DNA of 64,000 nt from positions 3,348,001 to 3,412,000 of the forward strand of contig NW_026570225.1 in assembly GCF_019649055.1 (NCBI RefSeq). The letters are read 5' to 3'. A program made the position numbers and the translations under genes. Position 1 is the stretch's first letter. Each line of letters starts with the position of its first letter. The stretch comes from Paramacrobiotus metropolitanus. Lineage: Eukaryota; Tardigrada; Eutardigrada; Parachela; Macrobiotidae. This document shows positions 24,803 through 37,079 of the stretch, piece by piece. The notes under the pieces were generated by a model. It did not search any database. It was not told where the DNA came from and worked only from the letters and a program-made list of their open reading frames with translations.

Positions 24803-27350
24803 GGTTGGTAACCGGAATAACGCACCCACATTAACAGGAACGCTTTGAAAATTACAAAGTGTATCAAATATTAATTTTTCTAACGCGAGTAGATTTACTG
24901 TATTGTGTACGAGTACTGTATATGTCGGTTAACTATAGATTGCATTCACTGCACGGTACCAAGGTAGGATTAATGTACAAATGCAGTCTGTTGTTACCCG
25001 AAGGTTTTCCATTTTGTCCACCACAAGAGGCTTTTTCGATGCGATCAAAGACGGTCAAGATGGATGCATCCAACAAGAAACTCGGTCGGAAAACACCGAT
25101 TTGACATTTCGGGTCACCAGCTCTTACAACTTCGTCCATTCGGTTTTCTCCTGGGATAACTATTAAATTTTAGTATCAGTATGAATCCCTGTAAAAAATA
25201 TGATCCCGCAACAAAATAAAAATCCGAAAAGCTCGATCGTACGGTCAAGTCGTATTAGTGAAGCTTATGCTCTCTGGTGACCAGACTCTGGACAGTGGCG
25301 TAAAACAAACTAATAAATGCTTCCGTACGCCATTTTGATTTTTCTTTTGTACTTTTCTTAGGTAACTTTGAACTTTTCATCGGGGATTCAAAAATACTGA
25401 AACTGCAATCTTTGAGGTTGCACTGTTTCAGCAAGGATCTAAGCGGCGCTTAAGGTGACGTACTACTCTCTAGAGGTGATTTTTATGATTACAGCCGTCC
25501 CTCTAAGAAATTCAGCAACTGATATTTTTGCGTAAACTTTTTTTAAACTGAGTGTTCCAAGAGGTATTAGTTACAGTTTGCAAAAAGAAACTTGCGCGAT
25601 CATCGCTCGTGGTGACCTCGAGACAAGACGCACTTCCCTTAGACTTAAATATTAACAGACTTAAAGGAATGCCTTCCGAAGAATGTCGTTGCCTACAGTA
25701 GAGCATTGATAGCTTTGGGACAAGGTGTTAGTGCTTAAATGAAAGTTAGAAAGGGACTATTAGAAGGCCACGATGCAACTTGCTAATTCTCAACCGTCCA
25801 AAATTTTTAAAATGTTACTGAATCGTGAATGAACCTTGATTTCTTATGGAGTAATGCGATTTTTGCGAACAAACTGAAAGTCTTCTGAACTTTGGCTTCC
25901 GTTTCTTGCGCTTTATCTTCCTGCAGTGTGGATTAATATAAAAAATTGTAAAATTGCTGTAGCTGTAGAACTATCGGATAAAAGTTACACAAAAATTGTG
26001 CCAGCATAGTATCAGCAAATCCTGAAGCCTATGACGGGCTGAAGGCGTTCACTGCTTCACAGGCTTCAATAGTTTATAACACACATTCGTGGTTAAGTAC
26101 TGTATGCCAGGAGGCGATTTTGAAAGCATTTTGCGGAATTACCAAATGCGATGCGCATTGGGCAACCCCTGCGGGTTTGGTGTTTTTTCGATTTGTTCAA
26201 AAAAGAAACGATTATTTTACGATTTAAGGGAATTTCGTTCAGCATGGAGGTCTTTGAGGCGGTCTGCCAGTGGTAGAGTTAACACTGACAGTCACTTTAA
26301 TTCTGTAGGGACATAATGGCACTATGCTGTTAGCTAATCAGTAAGTTCGTAATCTTCGTATCTTCGCGTACCTGGCCGCGCTTTGGCAAAACACTTAATC
26401 CCAAACGATTCCACTTTCCTCGTGCTTTCTAGGGAGCAAAGGATTCTACATCAGCATCAGATATGAAGAGAATTTCAAAGTAAAGGTGGACGATAGTATT
26501 AGTACCAAACAATTACTTATTACAATACTTACTTACAAACAATTACTAACAATTACTTATTACAGTACATAATAAATAATAAAATAATGTAATTATTTAA
26601 TAAGGATAACACAGCCAACGAGGCATTTCCATATTGAAACTTGTACATTCAAAAACTGAATAAGTACATAGACTTAAAATTAAATTCTTAGCCATACAGT
26701 ACATCTTCACTAACATCTGCAAAATGGTGACCAAACTCCAAATTTCTCCACCAGTGTGATTCCAAAATCCATCCAATCTGCAGAGTAGGCCGCAAAGGAA
26801 TTTTAATTGCGAGACGGGCTCGCAAACACAATAGCCAAAAAATTTTTGCAGACTCGCATAGTATGCATAACGTACTTACTGATACCCGGGGCGGTTACAC
26901 TAGTCCTGCGTACACTGGAATGACTGGATCAGGAAAATCCTGTAAGTACGTATCATTTGACTATCGGCTCATCCAGGGGAAAACTTACTTAGGGGCGAGT
27001 AAAACTGCGGAATTTTCTGTGATGTTTTGATTTGTTTCTTGCCAAGTTTTATTCAGTTTTATAACGGCGGCTTCCTGCTGTACGATCCATTGCCATTTCT
27101 TTTCTGCTGTCTCGTGGCTGTTTTCTTATTTATCGGTCCGCATTATTTTTACTTTTAGTGCCATGAACATACCTTGATCGTCAGTGTTGTGTTTGTATTT
27201 GACGTAGTTCGGGATGACCGAGCAAAATGCGCTTGTTAGAAAAGCCCTTCTGAAAACATAACGTACTGTAGAGCGCTAAAAACGATACCTTTGACTATCC
27301 CTGCGCGCAACAATAAAATTTGTTCGTAATCGTTTATCGCTGCGCGGAAG
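24803..27350. other. Intergenic between divergent ZSWIM7 and PI4KA
   Basis: 2.5 kb with no gene I can support. A minus-strand frame at 25139-24933 begins ATGGACGAAGTT followed by GTAAGA, a possible 5' exon, but it does not splice in phase to ZSWIM7. The promoters of both genes should lie here. Confidence 0.35.
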
Positions 27351-30300
27351 ATGACGGGCGGAATAGGGGATAACTTCAAGGATTCGGTTCCGCTATATAT
27401 GGACAACACCTTCAGATCGGCCCGCTGTTTGGCTGGCATCCCCAATTGTCCATGGAGCAAGGTAACTGCTTACGCTTTCCTTCTGTTTCTTTGCGTTCCG
27501 CTGTGTGTTGACGCATAGCGCGTGTCCTGATTGTTTCAGATCAAACCCTTCTACAAAGCCTGTCCCAAGCTTCCGGCAGATGACAAGATTCGCGCCACTG
27601 TGGCGGGACATGATGTGGCAATTCCTAAGATTAACGAAGTTAACGCGGAAATCCGCTTAACGGGAATCGATCAGATCAATGTCGTTGCGCTGGGAATATT
27701 CGTTCTTGAATCGGGACTCCAGGTAATTTGACATCCTTTCTTTGGATGTTCTGTACGGGTGGGAGTTAGAATCGCACTTGTTACAGCATGAGGATAAAAT
27801 TGTAAAGTATCTGATTGGATTACTGTCACGACTTCCCGATGTGGTCCATGTTAACGACCACAGTCTGCCCAACCACGATCGTAAGTCAAAGGAGGCTGCT
27901 GCATGCAATTACTCAGACTGAGCAGCACACCTTCACTATGAAAAATATTGCTACAGGGCTTCCTATCGGTGAACGATTCGCCTTCATCCTGAACACTCTG
28001 ATGTGCGATATCGCAACAAAAAGCGTTGCTTTTGGAGCAGAGGTACATCGGCGCTCGTTTTAGGCAGTGTGAAATTTGATTTCGTTTCTTTTTAACTTTG
28101 TGCCTTTTGGCAGATCATCGCAAAGCAGATTGATGTTATCGAGGATTTTTCCCACAAACTGGTGAAGTATGTCCGCGATGACCAGCTAGCAAAGGAGAAA
28201 CAACGTAAGTCATTTTAATTTACCGTTGACTGCTTTGGGACAATACTTGATATAAAAATACATTTAAGGAGAAATAACATGCAAGCATTTCCTTCGTGTA
28301 GATGCTTTGTGCTACGAGATTGTGCCTCCGCTGTTGGGTTTATTGCGTTCCTTTGGCCGCTTTTCAAAATCCAGTGTACCCCTTGTTTGTTCTATCTTCC
28401 CGGATGAGATTTTTGCCCGAAGAAAAGGGCTAAATATCAACACGGTGCAACTGCCTCTCGTACCGCGCTCGCTGTCGCGTGCCGCATCGTTGGTTCCTGC
28501 GAAGCACGAATGTCGATCTCCCGAAATTGCTCCGAATCCTCTGACGAATTTTCCATTTTTTCGTCGTCATTCTGACGGTGTCCACCATAAAGAGCATGCA
28601 AAAGCGGAAGATCCATCGCTCATGGAGGATCTGCGCGTGTATTTATTTTCCCAGTCGGGATCGTGCGTAGAAAATGTTGATAAGTTTGGTAGTCAGAGCA
28701 TGGTGCTTCCCGTTGGAATGACGAAAAAGAAACTGGAAGACCTCTTTAAAGTGACGCGAGCTTTATTAGATGACAAAGTCACGGAGCAATTGGATACCAA
28801 ACTCCAGGAGACACTGGCTGGCCAAAACGGCAGTAGCATTTATCCGTACAGGACCTACAGTGAAACGCTGCGTTTTGTACTTGTGGCAATGTGGAGACAG
28901 TTGTTTTACGATGATCAAGTTCATAAAGGATCCAAATTAGCCAAGGAGTTGAAGGGATTTTTTGAAGAATTATTTCGTCGCACTCAGACCTATCTGCAGC
29001 GGTCGTCGGGAAAAGAACAGAGGGAAGATACTTTAACTAGAGGCATGGTATGTTGAGCCTTTAGCCTTCAGAAACAATTGCTAGCTTCGTTTCCATTGCT
29101 GATGCCGGTCAAGTTCATCAGTTCAGCGCTGGGGTGTTAAAAAAATTCTTGGCCGGTTATTTAGGGAATAATTAAGGGCTTAGCTTAACGGATGGTACAA
29201 AACTTTCCATTTCCTCTCAAAAGAAGTGATTGTCGTATTTGTCGCACATAACAATTTCTTTATCGGTCAAATGCTGTTTTACAATTACAAAATACGTTTT
29301 TAGGGCAAAACCGTGTACGCCTCACGCCAAACAGTGTGTAGTGTGGCCATCTGCATTGATATCCTCGTGTGGTGTGCCGCTAGTTCTGGCGAAACTGATA
29401 CTGTTATTTCCCATTTGTCCAGCCGTTTGAAGCCAGCGCAGCGCACGAGAACTCTGGCTATGCATTGTCCCATATTTATTTCTTGCTTAGAGGTAATGGA
29501 AAGTGTACTTTCGGAAATTTGTTTCTATACCAAGCAATTAGATGTTTTCTGTTTTAGGCGTTTGCCTTTCTTTCTAAAATGAACCGCAGTATAGCCAACA
29601 TAGCGTTAAGCCATCTGCGAGATTTTCTTGTGGAACCGGACTCTCTTCTGATCAAACTTCAGCTTGGAGACAAAGACTCTTTGGCTCAACCGGGGCGATC
29701 ATCGGCTGCGCCCAGCTTGAATCCAGCTTTGGCAACAAATGGGCATCAGTATGATACAATCACTAGAAGCACTGGTAATTTTGCACTCAGTTGGATAGAA
29801 CAGAAATTTTTTAGAGTAGATATTCGTTGCAGATGCACTGTTGACAAAAGTGATTTTTATCCCATGAATCGTTAGTTTTTTTTTATTTTTCAGACATTGA
29901 GCGAATGGCATCGGTTGTGGAGGCACTAAAAGAGTGCTGTATCGAAAGCATTATTATCACATTGCGCATCAATCAGGAAGAACACCCGGATTCGGTCCAG
30001 GCGTTAATGGCGTACCTAAGCAGCAGTTTGTATCGAGTTGAGCAAACCGATCCTCGCTACATGGCCATGGCTTCAAATCTCCTAATGCTATTGGCGCGAA
30101 TAGCAACTAAATTCAAAGACGTTCCAAAAACGGTGGAATCGGTGTTTAGCATCTGTCAGGATATCTTCTGTAAGACAACAAACCAGGTTGATGTGGTCAT
30201 TGTGGATCAGCTGGCAAATATGGTCGTTGGTGGAGTGTACGAAGCGTATCCCTTGACGTTATTCAACATAGTCACACTGGAAACCAGTTCCGCGGCGTAC

Positions 30301-33300
30301 GGACGACCCATCAGTTCTGACCGGCCCGATTACCGGCATGTTGCATTAGCGGTGATTCGCGGTTTGAAGACTATTGCCGAGGGCTTGGATAACCCGGACG
30401 ATGTAATGGACTTTCTCAACCGAATGTTGGAACTGTTTATTCAGCTGGGTCTCGAAAGCAAAAAAGCCAATGAAAAAAGCGCGGCTATAAAAGCTTCCAG
30501 CAGCGCTGGAAATTTAGGTTAGTTAGGATAGTTGTTGTCCTCCTTGTTGTGAGGATGTTTGGCTTTCTTCGTTTTTTTTTGTTTTATCGCACTCGAGCTT
30601 CATGTGTTTAATTGCTTTTTTTGGAGTTTCGTTTCGAATGCTTATTTATTCCATGTACTGGTTGCAGGCGTACTAATTCCCGTCATTGCGACGGTAATTC
30701 GCAAAATACCAACTTTAAAAAACGCAAAGCCGCGGTTGCTGAAGCTTTTCCGGGATTTCTGGCTTTATTCGGCGATTTTGAGGTTTGCTGAGCCGGATTC
30801 GGGATTGTGGCCAGAAGAGTGGTTTGCGGGAGTATGCGATATTGCTGTAAAAACTCCTGCGTTGGTCACCAAAGAAGTCATTCTCCGGGCGGAGTTGGAG
30901 TATAATTCTGCATTGAAGAGCGATAGCTTGTCTGCCGTTGAATTGCAAGATATCAGGAACAACCTTATTGATCTCCTTAAAGCCAATGCTGATCTCTCGT
31001 ACAAAATCAACCGCTTGAGTCTTGCCCAGTGCCTTTTCCTGCTTTCGGTTTATAGGTACAATGTGTACACCTTAATGTGTTTTTTTTACTTTTATGGAAT
31101 TGTGATTCTTTGAGTGACGCTTAGCTGTTGGCTGGCACACGTAGGTAACTGAAATATTCTTGCAGACTGGAGAGGCTAAAAGTTACGCACTCTGACGATC
31201 CGGATGCCGTGAAACAGATATTTGCTTACCTAGAAGACTATTCACTTCAGAAAGATGACAGTAGGCTGTCTGTTTTCATCCCGAACTGTTTGAATGTTCC
31301 TGTCTTGCAACGGTTTCGTGTTGGTTTATCCAGGTGGTTTGCGGGATGCCGTTCAGGCTATTTCTTATAGCGTTCTGGATGCCTTTATTCAAAGAGCATC
31401 CGCATTGCCAAAAAATGATAAGCGCAACGCCGAATTAGATTCTTTAGCGCAGTATCTCCTGGTGATTTTCAACAATATTAACGGAACGATTCGCCAGATC
31501 GCCGATCAATGGCTGGCACGCTTGGTGGAAGTCTTCCCGCATATCTTATGGAGTCGAAAAGTGTTATGGACAATCTTGGATATCGCTCAGACTCTGTCAG
31601 CATCTCTTGAATCGGTGAGTACAGTTTGCGTATAACCGACTAAGCGAGGGCTTCTTGTACATTTAAAAGCTGCTGATGACTATAGCAGTTAAAGGTCATT
31701 AGCTGTTAAAGCCGTGGGCAAACTATCGGGTAGACATTACGCTGTTATTATGGCTATCGTTTCTGCTGTTGTTGTGCCGTGTTCGTTTCCTGGTGTTTCC
31801 TATTTTACTTTATTGCCTTTTTCTGAAGAGTCCAAATGAAGAGGATATCGTTCTGAGAGTGCCGAATACACCCTATTCGTTGCGTTTTATGGACACGATG
31901 GAAGGTCGAGAGCAGATCATAAAGCTATTTACGGGCCGTTGTGAAGATTTTATTGGAGAAGCCATGAAATGGGCACCGTTTGCCATTCGTTCCAATTTAG
32001 AACAGTACATGCTTGAAGTAACCAGTATTGTTCCTCTTCATAAACAGGATGCGCCTGAACCTGTAGGACTGAGTTACGCGGCAGAAAATCTGCTCCGGCA
32101 AGTGGGACTTAACGTTGGACCTGGTGTAAGTTGTCTGTTTGCTTCATTGTCATGCGTTAACAGAGTGGATTTCACTCTACATAAAAGTTTAGTTTTAAAA
32201 AGTGCTTTATAACGATTAGGGTTATCGCTCACTGATTCAAGATTTAGATTAAACTATTGCAACAGAATTTACTTGTGATGGCAGCATTATATTCTTTAGA
32301 GCGCTGCAACAAATCGAAAGTTTGCTAACAAGGACGTGTCAGCTTTCGTCATGGATTTCACATCAAGATGCCGTTATTCAGGGGAAGTGACCAGTATGAA
32401 AAGCCTTATGAAGATGGACGATCTGTGTAAACACCTAAAGGATGAGATGGTGAAAGCCTGCCGAGAAAAAAATGAGAAGGGATTCGAAAGTTTGGTTTAT
32501 CGAATCTGCGCCGTCATTATCCAGTCCACTGATGATTACGGAATTTATTCCAGTAAGCATTGTTTGAGTACTGCATCTGCGTTATGTAGTGTTATTTCGT
32601 TCAAATTTGCATTATTTGTATTTCAGCTTGTGTTCGAAATCTTCTCCATCTGCTGACGTGGAGCGTCACTGAACTTTTTACCGTTCACACCGTTACTTGT
32701 GCTGTGAGATGTTGGCAATGGTTATTGGCAGCTAAACCTGACATTCATTTGACTTTCATCTACGAAATGATCTCAGCCTGGAATCAAACTCATCAGCTTA
32801 AGTTAGGTAGGTTTGCATGGTTAAAAATCCATACTTCAGTACTGATAATGTAAGTTTCTTAAAACGTTATTGCAGACATTTTTCTCTTTTTCAGTTGTCA
32901 AGTACTGGTTTAATAAATTAATTACAACGGTTTGTAGGGATGTTTGCGGAAATTGACGATGAAGATCCTCCAACTCCTTTGTCTCCTAATCACGATAAAG
33001 TGCGCGCTCCAGCTCCGGATGTGTTGCCACATTCTGTCTGGTGTAAATTTATCAACGAGCGGGTGGAGATTGCTCGCTATTACGACCAACAGGAAATCGA
33101 CGTTTTTGTTGCCATGTTCAATCAATGTTTGGATGTCACTATCGGTAACAGGAGACGACAAAGAACTGTCCGCTACGGAGCCTGTCTTTTCCGCTTCTTG
33201 TCCAGTGGACTTCGACTTCTGCAGGACGATAACATTGAGAATACTCCAGCCAGGAATGCGTTGCGAGAACGGGTGTATGCTGCGGCGCTGGACTACTTCG

Positions 33301-36300
33301 CTGGTTCTATGGACTTTCCTCAGGATTTCAAATACGAACTGCGTGATGACATCAAAGTGTTGTTACGATTTTGGGTGCTGATGCACACCGATAAACGCTA
33401 TCTGCATTGGGGTGACCAAGATTCAGTTGATGGTAGGGATCATGGAGTAGTCTGTTACGAATCAGTATTCAAAATTGCAATGTCACGGTTACAGTGGAAA
33501 GAACTATTTTGGAGGATTCTTTAGGGATCCATCCAAATAACCCTAAAGAATCCATTTTCAGATGGATTCTTCAGGGTTATTTTTGTGAAAGTATAGCGAC
33601 GTCTCAAAGTACACCTGTAATATGTAGTTATCAAACACAAACTTTTGCTGTTTAGCAGGCCCTTACCCTGAAAAGCCCATCGCATCGGCTCCTAATACAC
33701 TTGCGGTTAATCGGACCGGTTGGATGAATATTCCACAGTCAACTTCGCAGATGAACTTAAACATTGGCAAACGAGGTACGATATATCGCTGAGAGCATCT
33801 GACGAAAAACTTAGCTACTTTTAAGTGGGATCTCGAACTTTACAGCTGGTACACTGAGCAAGCGACAGGTGCGATTTAATATGGATTTCGCTAAAGTTTA
33901 TGGAAAGCGTCGGAATTTGATTCTTGCGCTCTTGGCTTCGGAATACGATCGTTGGGTTGTGTGGTATGATCCCTTGAATCAGCTGACGGAAGATTTGGCG
34001 GAAGTCAACGAAACAAAACTTCCTGCATACATGCTGCAGACGGCTGCGGTGAAGATCTTAAGAGAATACGCTCGCATAGCCTGGCAGTGCTCCGCTGTAC
34101 TCGCGGTGCATTTACCTCCGAGGTGATTTTATGAAAAGTAAACCGCTACTTAACAGCATTTTGACACGTGACTGTATTATAGTCTGGGTCATAATCTGCA
34201 AAACATCTGAGTCCATTTTGTTATAAAATTATTGGAAACCATACGGATTTGTTAGTTTAAAGCGACCTGAATTGCTGGATACAATTGTTCTGCACGAGTA
34301 CAACTACCATCAACCATCATAATTTTGTTATCAATATAATATATTTTTTGGGGCGCTATGTCTACTTTTTAATTTAGTTAATCGCGGAGCGTTGCATTTT
34401 TCATTGCAGGTTCCGGTATGCTGAAGTGTTGCTTAAGGAAGTCACTCGTCTGGTTCGTTATGATCCAGAATCCGTGATGGGGGTTCCGGCCGCTTTGAGC
34501 TATTTTGCCACGCCGGAATGCATTGAAGCTGATCCTCCCGAATTGGTCAATGTGCTCATGTGGGCAAAATGTTCTCCGGTTCATGCTTTGAATCTCTTCT
34601 CAAAAGACAGCCCTCCCAATGCGGTCACCCATCAGTATGCTTCGCGAGTGTTACAGGAATATCCCCCGGAAGTGATGATTTTCTACATCCCGCAAATAAT
34701 TCAAGCTCTTCGCTATGATACGGTAAGTAGGCCGCAGTCACTCATTTTCATGAAAGGTCGGGCATGCCTCATGATGGTCATGTTATCAGCAGCGGTTACG
34801 ATTCGTTTTGTGTGATATGGCATTCTATTATGCATCGTTATTTCTGCAGATGGGCTACATCCGTCAGTATGTTGTGGCAGCCGCATCGCATTCGAATTTG
34901 TTAGCACATCAAATAATTTGGAATATTCAGTGTAATAAATATACCGATGAAGAGGGGAAAAATGAAGATCCGATATTGTTCAAGAAACTGAACAGTATTC
35001 AGGAAGAAATTATTGCACAGTTGGCTAGTGGACCGGCCAGAGTTTTCCGGGAACGGGAATTCGAATTCTTCAAGGAAGTGACAGACATCAGCGGGTTGAT
35101 CAAGCCTTTTGAAAAAGGAGAAAAACGTAAACAAGCATGTCTGAAAGAACTGGCAAAAATCAAAGTTCCTCCAGGTATTTGTCGGTGACCAGTTTTTAGC
35201 TATTACGATCCCATTCCGATGTACATACAGTTTTTGCTTATAAGAATTTGCGACTGGGTTATCACCTCATATGCATTAGGTTGTTACCTACCCTCGAACC
35301 CGGAAGCGGTGGTTATCGATATCGATTCGAAATCTGGGTTACCTCTGCAGAGCGCCGCGAAGGCTCCCTATTTGGCTAAGTTCCTAGTGAAAAAATGCAC
35401 TCTCGACGAGCTGGAAGAGATTGGTACGTCTGAAGATCCTGCATCAAAAATACCCAAAGACGCTCCACAGTATTGGCAGGCCGCTATTTTCAAAGTCGGA
35501 GATGACGTGCGGCAGGATATGCTGGCGTTACAAATTATGCAGTTGTTCAAGAACGTTTTCAGTATGGTAAGGGAATATATCATGCTTAGGAAACAGTATG
35601 ATAGAAGAAAGATGGAACTGTTGTGAAATTGTGTTACTCTGCAGTTTTATGTGGTATCGTGTAAATTGGCGTTACTCTTCTTTACAGTAACTTATTTGTG
35701 AGTCTGTCTTTGAATTTTGCAGGCTGGATTAAACTTGTTTGTGTATCCCTACCGTGTCGTAGCCACCGGCCCGGGGTGTGGCGTTATTGAATGTGTTCCC
35801 AGTTCGAAATCCCGTGATCAGCTTGGAAAACAAACGGATACGTTGATGGAGTATTTTGAAGCGAAATATGGCGACAAATCCTCACCTGAGTACCTTCAGG
35901 CCCGACGCAATTTTATCCGCAGTATGGCAGCATACAGCCTAATCACGTTCATTCTGCAAGTGAAAGATCGTCACAATGGCAACATTCTCATTGACGAGCA
36001 TGGTAAATTTCTGCAACTTTTGCGGATATTATTTGTCCATTTCCTGATCTCCTGTTTTCTGTAGGGCATATCATTCATATTGATTTCGGCTTTTTGTTCG
36101 AAAGCAGTCCGGGTGGCAATCTGGGATTCGAGCCCGATTTCAAATTAACCCCGGAGTTTGTAGGGATGATGGGCGGTGCGATGGAATCTCACTTGTTTAA
36201 GTGGTTTATGGAGCTCACTGTCCGCGGATATTTGGCTGTCCGGTACGAACTGTGTTTGTTACAATTTTCAGTGTGCTTTTGTGTATACGAAGTGACTTCT

Positions 36301-36620
36301 TGTCTTTTGATATCTTAATCGATATAAAGTTCTGTTGATTTAGCAACAAAGTGAACGTGTAAGATCTTACTGACATTATTTTCCTTTATTGCAGGCAATT
36401 CCGGGAAGAAATTTGTACTTTGGTCAGTATGATGTTGGATACTAATCTGCCGTGCTTTCGTGGCCAGACTATCCCGAAATTACGAAGTCGCTTTTCGCCG
36501 AATACGTCCGAAAGAGAGGCCGCTGATTACATGGTGAAAGTGATCCAGGGATGCTACCTAAACTACCGATCTCGCGCTTATGATATGCTTCAGTATCAAC
36601 AGAATAAAATTGCTTATTGA
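27351..36620 (+). CDS. PI4KA: Phosphatidylinositol 4-kinase alpha (PI4KIII-alpha)
   Basis: I place 24 exons: 27351-27461, 27540-27722, 27787-27849, 27917-28042, 28114-28204, 28302-29047, 29304-29492, 29558-29774, 29894-30517, 30668-31055, 31166-31260, 31334-31614, 31829-32125, 32300-32552, 32627-32806, 32938-33432, 33659-33775, 33846-34122, 34410-34722, 34850-35174, 35280-35566, 35723-36002, 36065-36242, 36395-36620. They sum to 6,342 bp, 2,113 residues (human about 2,102), with consistent phases. It makes PI4P from phosphatidylinositol at the plasma membrane, normally with TTC7, FAM126 and EFR3. The helical solenoid fills residues up to about 1,700; the lipid-kinase unique region has CYLPSNPEA; the kinase domain shows [15 protein letters not shown], the catalytic loop KDRHNGN and HIDFGF. 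It appears intact and complete in the window. The intron at 27850-27916 is the least certain junction. Confidence 0.95.
33514..33583. repeat. Inverted repeat in a PI4KA intron
   Basis: GGATTCTTTAGGG (33514-33526) and CCCTAAAGAATCC (33541-33553) are perfect 13-bp inverted arms with a 14-base loop; a third, near-copy ATGGATTCTTCAGGGTTATT follows at 33562-33581. All lies in the 226-bp intron between 33432 and 33659. It could be a tiny MITE or a structured intron element. Confidence 0.5.
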
Positions 36621-37079
36621 GCCAATATTATCTCGCTTGTTTTTTTGTATGGACTTAAGTTGAAGTGACATTGTTTTTGTGACGATGGAATTATAAATTA
36701 ATTATGATGACATCGTCTGTATGTAAAAGGTTGCTTTGGCGTTTGAAATGAGCTTATTAATTTGATGTCATTATGTGATGCTTTTTTGTTTGTAGTATTT
36801 TGTTCTTTTAAGTTGGAAATATTAGTTAATGTAGACAAAGGCTAACTGCAGAGTTAAAACGACTAAAGGTCACCCAAACAGCTCTTGTAATGCGAAAGTA
36901 TTTGTCTCCATTTCTCTTGATCGCTTAGCTGCAAGCTGAGTGTGTTTACATGCATCGAAGCATGGCTGCGTTTTATTTACACAATGTACAGCTCCCATTA
37001 CCAAACTTTCTTTATCATCGTAAATAACATACAACAGCAATTTATAACAATTTACAATAACTACCATAAGTACATATAG

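Noticed and set aside
24933-25139. Possible 5' exon of ZSWIM7 beginning MDEV before a GTAAGA donor
   Set aside because: The donor is phase 0 while the nearest acceptor into the conserved part needs phase 1, and I found no intermediate exon.
27881-27916. PI4KA intron with donor GTAAGT at 27881
   Set aside because: It would be only 36 bp and leads to an in-frame stop. The donor at 27850 keeps phase and aligns better with the human sequence.
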